Assembly (NCBI GenBank): GCA_900553035.1
Contig: USCC01000015.1
Span: 1-28,567, forward strand
Reading direction: 5' to 3'
Length of the DNA: 28,567 nucleotides
From: an uncultured Rhodospirillaceae bacterium
Lineage (GTDB): Bacteria; Pseudomonadota; Alphaproteobacteria; CAAGCB01; CAG-977
Below are positions 8,212-14,572 of the stretch, in pieces. Both the position numbers and the translations under genes were made by a program. Position 1 is the stretch's first letter; each line of letters opens with the position of its first letter. Under the pieces are notes generated by a model. It was given only the letters and a program-made list of their open reading frames with translations, searched no databases and was not told the DNA's origin.

Positions 8212-9117
8212 TTATGAAAAAAGAAGAGAGGAAAGCTTACGCCTTCCGGCGACCGTCAGAGGGTGCGAATTCCCCAATGCCGTAAAGAATCTGAAGAGCT
8301 GCTGGCGGGCGGCGTCGTTATTCCATTCCCGCTCGCGGGCGATAATGCCGATCAGAAGATCCAGCGCCTTCTCCTGTTCTCCGGCCGCGAACAAAGCCAC
8401 GGCATAATCAAAGCGAGCCTGAAGGTTATCCGGTTCGGCCTCCACCCTGGCCGCCAGTGTTTCCGGCGCGGGCGCGTCCCGGGTTTCCAGAGCAACCTTC
8501 AGCGCCGTTTTTGCGGCTTCAAGTTCCGGGCTTCGGACGGACGAATCCAGACCATCGACCAGATCCTGCGCCGCATCAAATTGTTTTGTCTGGATAAAAC
8601 AGCGGATCATCCCTGCAAACGCGTTGGGATTTGCCGGATCTTTCTCCAGAACGTCCGCGTACAGGTTCAACGCCGTCGAAGCATCGCCGTCCCGAAGTTT
8701 TTCTGCCGCGTCCTTCAGCATTTCATCCAGAGAAACCGCCGCTTTGCCGATCAGAGCCTGCATCAGCACTTTCAATTGAGAATCCGGCACGACTCCGGCA
8801 AATCCGTCAGCCAGGGCTCCCTGTGAAAAAATCATCGTTGTCGGGACGCCCTTTATGCCCAGCTGCATGGCCAGAGGCTGGACGTCTTCAATATTAAAGC
8901 GAACCATGACGGCCTTGCCGCCCGCCAGCCGTACATACTTTTCCAAAAGAGGCGCGAACTGCTGCGCTGCCGGCGATTGCGGCGACGAAAAATAAGCAAA
9001 AACAAGCTGCTTCTTTGATGCTTCGATCACATCGGCTTTAAACGACTGCATTGTGCCGTCTTTAACGATATCCTGAACCGGCGCCTGATTTTGAATATCT
9101 TCGAAAATTAAAGGCAT
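8212..9117 (-). CDS. CnoX/YbbN-like thioredoxin-TPR co-chaperone without redox cysteines
   Basis: A 301-residue protein with a thioredoxin fold (about 20-130) followed by TPR-like helices (about 150-295). In CnoX/YbbN proteins this pairing holds unfolded or oxidised clients and hands them to GroEL and DnaK. Fold markers are visible, including the cis-proline loop GVPTT. Where the redox motif Cys-x-x-Cys should be, the sequence reads Ser48-Pro-Ala-Ala51, so both cysteines are missing and the protein should not catalyse disulfide exchange. The E. coli member also lacks a working pair, while the Caulobacter one has it. It heads the likely unit with the Lon-N gene, ftsK and lolA. A AGAGGA site lies about ten bases before the ATG. 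Confidence 0.87.
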   Translation of the reverse strand: MPLIFEDIQNQAPVQDIVKDGTMQSFKADVIEASKKQLVFAYFSSPQSPAAQQFAPLLEKYVRLAGGKAVMVRFNIEDVQPLAMQLGIKGVPTTMIFSQGALADGFAGVVPDSQLKVLMQALIGKAAVSLDEMLKDAAEKLRDGDASTALNLYADVLEKDPANPNAFAGMIRCFIQTKQFDAAQDLVDGLDSSVRSPELEAAKTALKVALETRDAPAPETLAARVEAEPDNLQARFDYAVALFAAGEQEKALDLLIGIIAREREWNNDAARQQLFRFFTALGNSHPLTVAGRRKLSSLLFS

Positions 9118-9323
9118 TACTGTTTGTTCCTCTGTGGCATACTTCTTTTTTTCATCGCCTCACATCATATATGAAAAAGGAAGGGATGGGAACGAGAAAA
9201 AAGGAGAGCAGGATTAATCAACTTATTGAAATATCTTCCTTTTTAAAAATTTTTCAAAAAATCAAAATTTCTTGTTGCAAAAGAGGGGGGAATATTTATA
9301 ATTCCCTTTCTGTGAGGAACAGC
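9118..9323. other. 206-base divergent gap upstream of cnoX-like gene and tRNA-Gly
   Basis: AT-rich in its right half. It holds the tRNA-Gly promoter described separately and must hold the minus-strand promoter of the CnoX-like gene. I could not pick a convincing minus-strand -35/-10 pair; the nearest candidate is the self-complementary CATATATG near 9166-9173. No coding potential is evident. Confidence 0.5.
9275..9302 (+). promoter_or_regulatory. Promoter of tRNA-Gly
   Basis: TTGCAA (9275-9280), a 16-base spacer and a perfect TATAAT (9297-9302) place transcription start about 15 bases before the mature tRNA. The stretch upstream is very A/T-rich and could act as an UP element, as expected for a stable-RNA promoter. 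Confidence 0.65.
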
Positions 9324-9398
9324 GCGGGCGTAGCTCAGGGGTAGAGCGCAACCTTGCCAAGGTTGATGTCGAGGGTTCGAATCCCTTCGCCCGCTCCA
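9324..9398 (+). tRNA. tRNA-Gly (anticodon GCC)
   Basis: A full cloverleaf can be drawn. The acceptor stem is GCGGGCG (9324-9330) with CGCCCGC (9388-9394). The D arm is GCTC/GAGC. The anticodon stem is CAACC/GGTTG with loop TTGCCAA, giving anticodon GCC at 9356-9358. The T arm is GAGGG / CCCTT with loop TTCGAAT. The discriminator base is T (9395) and CCA is encoded in the gene (9396-9398). It decodes GGC and GGU codons. It is a single tRNA with its own promoter and terminator. Confidence 0.97.
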
Positions 9399-9401
9399 AA
9401 C

Positions 9402-9432
9402 AAAAAAACCGCCTTTCGGCGGTTTTTGTTTT
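9402..9432. terminator. Bidirectional terminator shared by tRNA-Gly and the transthyretin-like gene
   Basis: The stem ACCGCC (9408-9413), loop TTTC and GGCGGT (9418-9423) is flanked by A and T runs on both sides. On the plus strand it is followed by T residues after the tRNA gene. On the minus strand it is followed by seven T residues after the gene ending at 9455. Confidence 0.85.
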
Positions 9433-9454
9433 ATGCGGAAAAAATCCGGCCGGT

Positions 9455-9868
9455 TCAGTTTCCTTTGTACGTGGCGTACCCGTTCGCGGAAACGGTCACC
9501 GGAATGTGGTAATGTCCTTCCCCATCCATTTTGAAAACAACTTCAATATACGGATAAACAGAAGACTGATTTTGCGCTTTGAAATAAGGCGCCGTATTGA
9601 ATTTCAATTTGTAAATCCCGTTGTCGTCCGGACCGGCGGGAACGAATTCGCCGATCCGCCCGTTTTCGCCCGTTACTGCCGACGCTTCGGGCGTCCATTC
9701 TCCGGATTCCGGATTGAATTTGAACAGTTCGACATCCACGCCCGGCGCTGGAATGCCCCGGCTGACGTCCAGAATGTGTGTGCTCAGCCGATAGGAAACC
9801 GGCTCGGCGTCAGCATTTCCGGCCGCCGCGCATAAGACAAATCCCAATGCAATCATAAAAAGCTTCAT
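9455..9868 (-). CDS. Exported transthyretin-like / 5-hydroxyisourate hydrolase family protein
   Basis: A 137-residue protein with a signal peptide (about 1-21, cleavage after ADA), so it should act in the periplasm. The transthyretin-like fold is clear: LSTHILD near the mature N-terminus (His31), an NGR turn (Arg71), HYHIP (His119, His121) and the family's terminal tetrapeptide. In true 5-hydroxyisourate hydrolases that tetrapeptide is Tyr-Arg-Gly-Ser; here it is Tyr-Lys-Gly-Asn. The histidines and arginine fit hydrolase activity in purine (urate) breakdown, but the altered tail leaves the activity uncertain. No urate oxidase or OHCU decarboxylase gene is nearby. An ATG at 9874 is also in frame; the one at 9868 is preferred because AAGGGGG then lies eight bases upstream rather than two. 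Confidence 0.8.
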   Translation of the reverse strand: MKLFMIALGFVLCAAAGNADAEPVSYRLSTHILDVSRGIPAPGVDVELFKFNPESGEWTPEASAVTGENGRIGEFVPAGPDDNGIYKLKFNTAPYFKAQNQSSVYPYIEVVFKMDGEGHYHIPVTVSANGYATYKGN

Positions 9869-9970
9869 GGCCATATCCCCCTTTTAACTTACCGGAATCA
9901 GGATAAAACGTCTTTCAAGGCCGGAACAGATACTTTAAAGGTTTAGAGACACCGCCTTTCCGTCGGCGGC

Positions 9971-10003
9971 AAAAAAAATCCCTTCCTGTTTTTACAGGAA
10001 GGG
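9971..10003 (-). terminator. Terminator after HNH paralog A
   Basis: On the minus strand, CCCTTCCTGT and ACAGGAAGGG form a ten-base-pair stem (9980-10003) followed by eight T residues (complement of 9971-9978). It sits about 20 bases past the stop of the HNH gene at 10025. Confidence 0.9.
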
Positions 10004-10024
10004 AGATAAGGGAATCGAAACTTT

Positions 10025-10693
10025 TTAACGACGCGCCGCCGTCATGCGCTGCATCTGCACCATTTCCACGGTTTTATTCATTTTCGGTTTGCCGCGGTTA
10101 AGGCTTCGGTCATTTGCCGGCGGTTCGTAAACCATTTGATCGGACCAAGGCAACCGGATTTTCTTACTTTCTCCGGCCTCTATTTCGCCGATCTGCGGCT
10201 TGATGATGCAGTTATGCAATTCATCATGCGGCTTGATCGGAATAAAGATCAGGTTACTGAAACTGTTCGTTCCTCCGCCCTGAAGCGGCAGTTTATGATG
10301 AACATTGAAACCGTTCGGCGCCTGTCCCTTTTGAATCTGATCCAGTTGTTCGTTCGTCATACCCAGACGGCGCAACTGAGAGATACAATGCTCTCCGATA
10401 TATTTCAGGAATTCCTTACGAACCGCGTCAAACGCATCTCTTTTCTGTTTCCGTTCCTCTTTGGACGGAACACGGTATTCCGCTTCGACCAGTGTGAAAC
10501 CGTTGAAGGTATCGAATTCAAACTGCCCTTTGGCGGCTTTTTCAAGAAAGTCCGGCGCCAGCCCGATTTTCACCATCTTCTGCTTCCGGGCTTCTTCCTT
10601 TTTTCTTTTGCGTTCTTCGCGCAGGGCTTTGACGACCGCGGGATCCGGTCTTTCATAAATATAAGCCTGCTGTTTTTCATTGGCTGTTGTCAT
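10025..10693 (-). CDS. Colicin/pyocin-like HNH nuclease family protein (paralog A)
   Basis: A 222-residue basic protein, one of five related proteins in this window. A Lys/Arg-rich N-terminus (about 22-40) precedes a conserved strand (FNGFTLVEAEY, 63-73), a helical module (about 85-127) and an HNH core: His132-His133, GGG at 139-141, Asn147, and His156-x3-His160. This spacing matches the DNase domain of E-type colicins and S-type pyocins, where the histidines bind metal and one His is the general base. The core ends with PWSDQMVY. The C-terminus is Thr-Ala-Ala-Arg-Arg. No signal peptide or receptor domain is seen. An upstream TTG is in frame; the ATG at 10693 is preferred because a GGACGAG site precedes it. 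Nuclease activity is inferred; target and secretion are unknown. Confidence 0.8.
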   Translation of the reverse strand: MTTANEKQQAYIYERPDPAVVKALREERKRKKEEARKQKMVKIGLAPDFLEKAAKGQFEFDTFNGFTLVEAEYRVPSKEERKQKRDAFDAVRKEFLKYIGEHCISQLRRLGMTNEQLDQIQKGQAPNGFNVHHKLPLQGGGTNSFSNLIFIPIKPHDELHNCIIKPQIGEIEAGESKKIRLPWSDQMVYEPPANDRSLNRGKPKMNKTVEMVQMQRMTAARR

Positions 10694-10729
10694 TGCGGTA
10701 CTCGTCCTGAAAAAATATCCCCTTTTCAA

Positions 10730-10759
10730 AAGATATCGATAAATTGTATTTTTGTCAAT
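10730..10759 (-). promoter_or_regulatory. Candidate promoter of HNH paralog A
   Basis: On the minus strand a perfect TTGACA (10754-10759) is followed after 17-18 bases by ATATCT/TATCTT (10730-10736). It lies between the terminator of paralog B and the start of paralog A, so A can be transcribed separately. Confidence 0.5.
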
Positions 10760-10817
10760 TTTTCTGTTTATTAATTTTCTTTCCGCCGTCCTTTTGTTCC
10801 GGAAAAAGACGAAAAAG

Positions 10818-10849
10818 GCAAAAAAAATCCCTCGGTGAAGAGGGATTTT
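10818..10849 (-). terminator. Terminator after HNH paralog B
   Basis: On the minus strand AAAATCCCTC and GAGGGATTTT (10824-10849) form a stem with a six-base loop, ending in a long T-run (complement of 10821-10827). It begins about 15 bases after the stop at 10865. Confidence 0.88.
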
Positions 10850-10864
10850 CCGAAGAGAAAAAAT

Positions 10865-11527
10865 TCACCGTCGGGCGGCGGACAAAGTGCGCATGCAAGC
10901 CATCTCGATGATCTTGCCGTTCTTTTTACCCTTATCGAAGTTTTTCGTATTGTCATTTTCCGGACGGACATAAACCATATTGTCGGACCAGGGAATTTTG
11001 ACCTTTTTGCTTTCACCTTCCTGCATTGAACAGACCTGCGGATCCATAACCTTGTGATGCAGTTCGTTATGCGGGGGAATCGGCATGAAAATCAGGTTGC
11101 TGAATTCGTTTTTACCGCCGCCGTGAATCGGGAGTTTGTGATGGACGTTAAAGCCAAGCGGCGTCCGCCCGTTTTTAATCTGTTGGAGCTGCTGATCCGT
11201 AATTCCCAGATTCCGCAACGCATCCTCGCAGTTCGCCGCGATATGCTTCAGGAACTCGGAACGGACGCCGTTGAACGCACTCCGGCGCCGTTTGCGCTCT
11301 CCCTTGGGCGGGACGGTATATTCAACGTCGATCAGCTTGAACCCGTTGATCGTATCAAAATCGAACCGGCCGGCACGGGCGTTGGAACGCTCTTCCGAGT
11401 ATCCCTGTTTCTTTTCTTTTTTCTTCCTTTTCCGTTCGCGGCGTTCCCTTTCGACCGTTTCACGGTCAAGCGCGTCGTATTTGACATGAATGTAAGCGTT
11501 GTTTCTGTTCTTTTTCGACTTTGTCAT
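10865..11527 (-). CDS. Colicin/pyocin-like HNH nuclease family protein (paralog B)
   Basis: A 220-residue paralog of the neighbouring gene, closest to paralogs A and E. A very basic N-terminus (Arg/Lys run about 29-40) precedes the conserved INGFKLIDVEY strand (60-70), the helical module with VRSEFLKHIA (88-97) and the HNH core His129-His130, GGG 136-138, Asn144, His153-x3-His157. The segment PWSDNMVY follows, then a variable linker and the end Ser-Ala-Ala-Arg-Arg. All metal and catalytic positions of the colicin-type HNH domain are kept, although the Glu two residues before the His pair in colicin E9 is Asn here. Start: AAAGGA lies eight bases before the ATG at 11527; an ATG nine bases further up overlaps that site. 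Function beyond a likely nuclease fold is unknown. Confidence 0.8.
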   Translation of the reverse strand: MTKSKKNRNNAYIHVKYDALDRETVERERRERKRKKKEKKQGYSEERSNARAGRFDFDTINGFKLIDVEYTVPPKGERKRRRSAFNGVRSEFLKHIAANCEDALRNLGITDQQLQQIKNGRTPLGFNVHHKLPIHGGGKNEFSNLIFMPIPPHNELHHKVMDPQVCSMQEGESKKVKIPWSDNMVYVRPENDNTKNFDKGKKNGKIIEMACMRTLSAARR

Positions 11528-11541
11528 TTTCAGCATCCTTT

Positions 11542-11560
11542 AAAAAACGGGTTTCCCCGA
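11542..11560 (-). terminator. Short terminator-like hairpin between paralogs C and B
   Basis: On the minus strand CGGG-GAAA-CCCG is followed by six T residues (complement of 11542-11547), immediately before the ribosome-binding site of paralog B. The stem is only four to five pairs, so it may attenuate rather than fully stop transcription. Confidence 0.4.
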
Positions 11561-11567
11561 CCTTTTA

Positions 11568-12137
11568 TCAGCGTACGTTCTGCATTTTCCTCAAAAGAGC
11601 GGCGTTTGGAGCGGCTTCCTGCGTTTTCTGCTGTTCCTTCGGCGGAATGAAAACAGAGCCTTCGGGCATCGGAAGGCGCACCATGGCGGTCTGCCCTTCC
11701 TTCAGAACGCAGATCTGCGGATCGGAAATTTCATGAAAATCTGTATGATAGGGATCGTTTTTGATCAGAATCAGGTTTTCGAACACATTCTGACCGCCCC
11801 CCGCCAGAGGAATTTTATGATGCGTATTGAAACCGCTGGGAGATTCGCCTTTCGTCATGCCGGCGATCGCCTTGTCGGAAAGCCCCATTTCCCGCAAAGC
11901 CGGCTCCATGGTTTTCGCCAAATGTTTTAAGAATTCCTTGCGCACATCGGTGAATTCCCGGCGCATGGCCTTGACCGTTTTTTTACGGACAGCCGTGTAC
12001 GGAATTTCAACGACCGGTGCGCCGTGCAGTGTATCGGGGATAGCGGCAATCTTGGCCAGCCGTTCCTTTTCCATCCGTTCGCGGCGGCGGGCGTTGCGCT
12101 CTTCCTGTGACAGTTTTTTCTGAATCAGTTCGGTCAT
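11568..12137 (-). CDS. Colicin/pyocin-like HNH nuclease family protein (paralog C)
   Basis: A 189-residue member, the shortest and most divergent of the five. A charged N-terminal helix (about 8-30) precedes the helical module with VRKEFLKHLA (65-74) and the HNH core His106-His107, GGG 113-115, Asn121, His131-x3-His135. The core shares with paralog D a Thr before the His pair and a Pro-Tyr before the third His. The PWSD segment of A, B and E is replaced by PMPEG. The C-terminus is Asn-Val-Arg, without the Ala-Ala-Arg-Arg tail. The start is one base after the stop of paralog D, with GGAGG inside the end of that gene, so C and D are one transcription unit. Nuclease activity is inferred. Confidence 0.78.
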   Translation of the reverse strand: MTELIQKKLSQEERNARRRERMEKERLAKIAAIPDTLHGAPVVEIPYTAVRKKTVKAMRREFTDVRKEFLKHLAKTMEPALREMGLSDKAIAGMTKGESPSGFNTHHKIPLAGGGQNVFENLILIKNDPYHTDFHEISDPQICVLKEGQTAMVRLPMPEGSVFIPPKEQQKTQEAAPNAALLRKMQNVR

Positions 12138-12138
12138 T

Positions 12139-12891
12139 TTACCGGCCTCCGCGTTTTGCGGCCGCGAAGTAGGCCGCCTTCTGTTTCAAAACCTGATTGG
12201 GCTGAGGCGGTTTTTTCTTGTTTTTATTCTTGTTTTTCTTTTTTTCAAGATTTTCTTTCCGCCGGATTTCGGCCTGCCTCTGAGCCTCTTTCTGCATGGG
12301 AAGGAAGCGGGCGTCGGGCACAAAGACCTTTTTATCCGAGAACGGAATTTTGATCGTAATCGATTCGCCTTCCTGAATGCCGCGGATCTGCGGGTTAATC
12401 ACTTGGTTGTGTAGCATGTCATGATAGGGGACGCGGCGCATTAAAATCAGATTGGAAAAATCGTTGGTTCCGCCGCCGTGAATGGGAACCATATGATGTG
12501 TGTTGAATCCGTTCGGCGTATATCCCTGACGCATGCCCCGAATCTGCTTGTCCGTGATTCCGGCGGCGCGGAGTTCCTTGTACTGCGTCCGAGCCAGATG
12601 CCGGATGAAGTCAGCGCGGACACCTGTTTCAAACTCGCGCCGGCGTTCCTGGCGTTCCTCCAGAGGAGGCACTTTGAATTCCATCATGACGCAGGGGATA
12701 TCGAAGCATGTATCGGGAACCTGAGCCGGGTCAAGACGTTCCGATTTCGGCGTACGAGCCAGCTTTTTGGCAATGCTCTGCCGGACTTTTTCATCCTTTG
12801 CATCGCGCTTCTGATGAACAAACCGATAGGATTTGTCCGGCTTTGAAGGATATTTCCAGGCGTACGGCAGATTTGATTTGGGTTTTGACAT
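12139..12891 (-). CDS. Colicin/pyocin-like HNH nuclease family protein (paralog D)
   Basis: A 250-residue member that opens the four-gene minus-strand run. The HNH core is His132-His133, GGG 139-141, Asn147, His157-x3-His161; the Lys after the His pair in the other copies is Met here. The helical module carries VRADFIRHLA (91-100). After the core comes IPFSDKKVFVP and then a long Lys/Asn-rich low-complexity linker (about 205-230) and a basic C-terminus ending in Lys-Arg-Gly-Gly-Arg. The frame stays open upstream to 12984, but the TATAAT at 12949-12954 lies inside that stretch, and GAGGA precedes the ATG at 12891, so this start is preferred. No signal peptide. Likely DNA- or RNA-cleaving; biological role unknown. 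Confidence 0.77.
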   Translation of the reverse strand: MSKPKSNLPYAWKYPSKPDKSYRFVHQKRDAKDEKVRQSIAKKLARTPKSERLDPAQVPDTCFDIPCVMMEFKVPPLEERQERRREFETGVRADFIRHLARTQYKELRAAGITDKQIRGMRQGYTPNGFNTHHMVPIHGGGTNDFSNLILMRRVPYHDMLHNQVINPQIRGIQEGESITIKIPFSDKKVFVPDARFLPMQKEAQRQAEIRRKENLEKKKNKNKNKKKPPQPNQVLKQKAAYFAAAKRGGR

Positions 12892-12948
12892 GAGTTCGGT
12901 ATCCTCAAATTTCGTTTCCGGACAAAGAGAAATCTCCTTGTCAGGGTC

Positions 12949-12954
12949 ATTATA
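12949..12954 (-). promoter_or_regulatory. Candidate -10 element for the D-C HNH unit
   Basis: A perfect TATAAT on the minus strand (complement of ATTATA) lies about 58 bases before the ATG at 12891. I see no good -35 at 17 bases. It shares the gap with the divergent pheA gene. Confidence 0.4.
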
Positions 12955-13059
12955 AAAAGAGTATACCATATAAAAAGAGAGCACAAGACTTTTTGTCGAA
13001 AATGTCTAATTTCCGAAAAAAGTTTTTTCTTTTTCGGTCAGAAAACGTGGAAAACCAAG

Positions 13060-13893
13060 ATGCGGAAAATCGCTTGTCAGGGGTGTGAGGGAGCTTTTTC
13101 CCATTTAGCGGCAAAAGACGTTTTTGCCGGCGACGCGTTCGTCTTTTTCCCGACATTTGAAGAAACCCTGTCGGCCGTCCGGGAGGGACAGGCGGATCAC
13201 GCCGTCATTCCCGTTGAAAATTCCGAAGCCGGCCGCGTTTCAGACATCCATACGCTTCTGCCGGCGTCGGGACTTTTCATCACCGGGGAACACTTCTTGC
13301 GCATCCGCCATCATCTGCTCGGACTTCCGGGAACGAAAGCTGAAGATATCCGAGCCGTACGTTCGCATGTCCAGGCTCTGTCGCAATGCGCGCGGACTCT
13401 GGCGGCGGCGGGAATAAAAGGCCGGCCGGCGGCGAACACGGCCGTTGCCGCCCGGGAAACGGCGGCGGAAGGCGATCCGTCCATCGGAGCCATCGCCTCG
13501 GAAACGGCGGCGGAACTGTACGGACTGAGTATCCTGCGCCGCAATATGGAAGATTCGCCGGGCAACACGACGCGCTTTCTCATCCTGTCCGCGCAGGCCG
13601 GAGAAGTCCCCGCCGACGTCCCGGCCATCACGTCGTTCGTCTTCCGGGTACGGAACATCCCGGCGGCCCTTTACAAAGCCCTGGGCGGCTTTGCAACAAA
13701 CGGCGTCAATATCCTGCGCCTGGAAAGCTATGTCGACCCGAAGCATTTCGTTTCCGCCGCATTCTTTGTTGACATTGAATCGCGGCCGGAACAGGATGCG
13801 TTCCGCCGGGCTTTCGACGAGCTTGATTTTTTCTCGGAAAAAATCCAGATTCTGGGAACGTATCCGGCGGATCCCTACCGGATGAAACTGTAA
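13060..13893 (+). CDS. pheA: Prephenate dehydratase
   Basis: A 277-residue monofunctional enzyme that converts prephenate to phenylpyruvate in phenylalanine synthesis. The catalytic part (about 1-178) has the opening CQGCEGAFSH, PVENSEAGRV (51-60) with the Glu-Asn pair, and the signature NTTRF at 169-173. A C-terminal ACT domain (about 190-270) with FRVRNIPAALYKAL is the site of feedback inhibition by phenylalanine in this family. The LESYVD segment replaces the ESRP of other bacteria, as is usual for alphaproteobacterial enzymes. No chorismate mutase domain is fused. No strong ribosome-binding site precedes the ATG. It diverges from the HNH unit; an inverted repeat at 13013-13037 lies in the shared gap. 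Confidence 0.93.
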   Translation: MRKIACQGCEGAFSHLAAKDVFAGDAFVFFPTFEETLSAVREGQADHAVIPVENSEAGRVSDIHTLLPASGLFITGEHFLRIRHHLLGLPGTKAEDIRAVRSHVQALSQCARTLAAAGIKGRPAANTAVAARETAAEGDPSIGAIASETAAELYGLSILRRNMEDSPGNTTRFLILSAQAGEVPADVPAITSFVFRVRNIPAALYKALGGFATNGVNILRLESYVDPKHFVSAAFFVDIESRPEQDAFRRAFDELDFFSEKIQILGTYPADPYRMKL

Positions 13894-13925
13894 AAACCGC
13901 TTCGGCGCTGAGCATGCGAGGAAAG

Positions 13926-14555
13926 ATGACAAAACTTTTTATGTGCCTTTTGGCCGCACTCCTTCTGTCGGGTCGTTCCGCACAGGCTGCCGGCGCCGGG
14001 GAGGACGGTTTCTACACCCGCTTTGATGTGGCCTATGCGGCTGCTCCCGACCGCGCCGATTGGGGCTATGTCCTGCGCGCGGGATTCGGCGAACGCTGGA
14101 ACGATCATTTCCGCACAGAATTCATGCTGACGCGCCATCGCCACGAACTTGACGGCGTCCGGCGCGAGGACATGTTCCAGGGCGCCTCAAAGGGACGCGT
14201 TTCCGCCATGACCGCTCTGGCAAACGTTTACTGGGACATCTTCACATGGAAGGGTGTCACACCGTACATCGGTGCCGGCGCCGGTGTTTCCCGCAACAAA
14301 ATGACCGATATCACCATTTTTCCGGCCGTGCTGAAAGGAACCACGAAATTTCGTCTCGCCTGGCAGGCCGGAGCAGGTGTCGGAATCGCCCTGCCAAAAA
14401 ATCTGGAGCTGGATCTCGGATGGACTTACATGGATATGGGGAATTTCGAGACGAAAGCCTCCTATAACCCCTGGATGACCGATTTCTATCATTCCGCCCG
14501 CAGGGAAGACATCCGTTCGCATGAGTTTCATATCGGGCTGCGCTATAATTTCTGA
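13926..14555 (+). CDS. Small outer-membrane beta-barrel protein
   Basis: A 209-residue exported protein with a signal peptide (about 1-21, cleavage after AQA). The mature part alternates hydrophobic and polar residues in strands with Gly/aromatic turns such as TPYIGAGAGVSRN and LAWQAGAGVGI. It ends with LRYNF, a terminal Phe recognised by the BAM insertion machinery. The pattern fits an eight-stranded barrel of the OmpW/OmpA-barrel type (porin superfamily, alphaproteobacterial surface antigens). No OmpA peptidoglycan-binding domain is present. Substrate or adhesion role unknown. An ATG at 13914 is also in frame; the one at 13926 is preferred because GAGG at 13918-13921 lies just upstream. It is followed after 17 bases by terC. 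Confidence 0.82.
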   Translation: MTKLFMCLLAALLLSGRSAQAAGAGEDGFYTRFDVAYAAAPDRADWGYVLRAGFGERWNDHFRTEFMLTRHRHELDGVRREDMFQGASKGRVSAMTALANVYWDIFTWKGVTPYIGAGAGVSRNKMTDITIFPAVLKGTTKFRLAWQAGAGVGIALPKNLELDLGWTYMDMGNFETKASYNPWMTDFYHSARREDIRSHEFHIGLRYNF

Positions 14556-14572
14556 TAAACCACAAGGGTATA

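Noticed and set aside
10025..12984. HNH cluster as part of a prophage
   Set aside because: No terminase, portal, capsid, integrase or attachment-like repeats lie around it; neighbours are ordinary chromosomal genes.
12892..12984. Longer N-terminus for HNH paralog D starting at 12984
   Set aside because: The extension covers a TATAAT element, is not shared by the paralogs, and a better-placed start lies at 12891.
13013..13037. Inverted repeat CCGAAAAA/TTTTTCGG upstream of pheA as a phenylalanine attenuator
   Set aside because: There is no leader peptide with Phe codons and no T-run after the stem; it may be only an A/T-rich chance palindrome.
14556..14572. Possible manganese riboswitch before the TerC-family gene
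   Set aside because: Only 17 bases separate it from the upstream gene, too short for a yybP-ykoY element.
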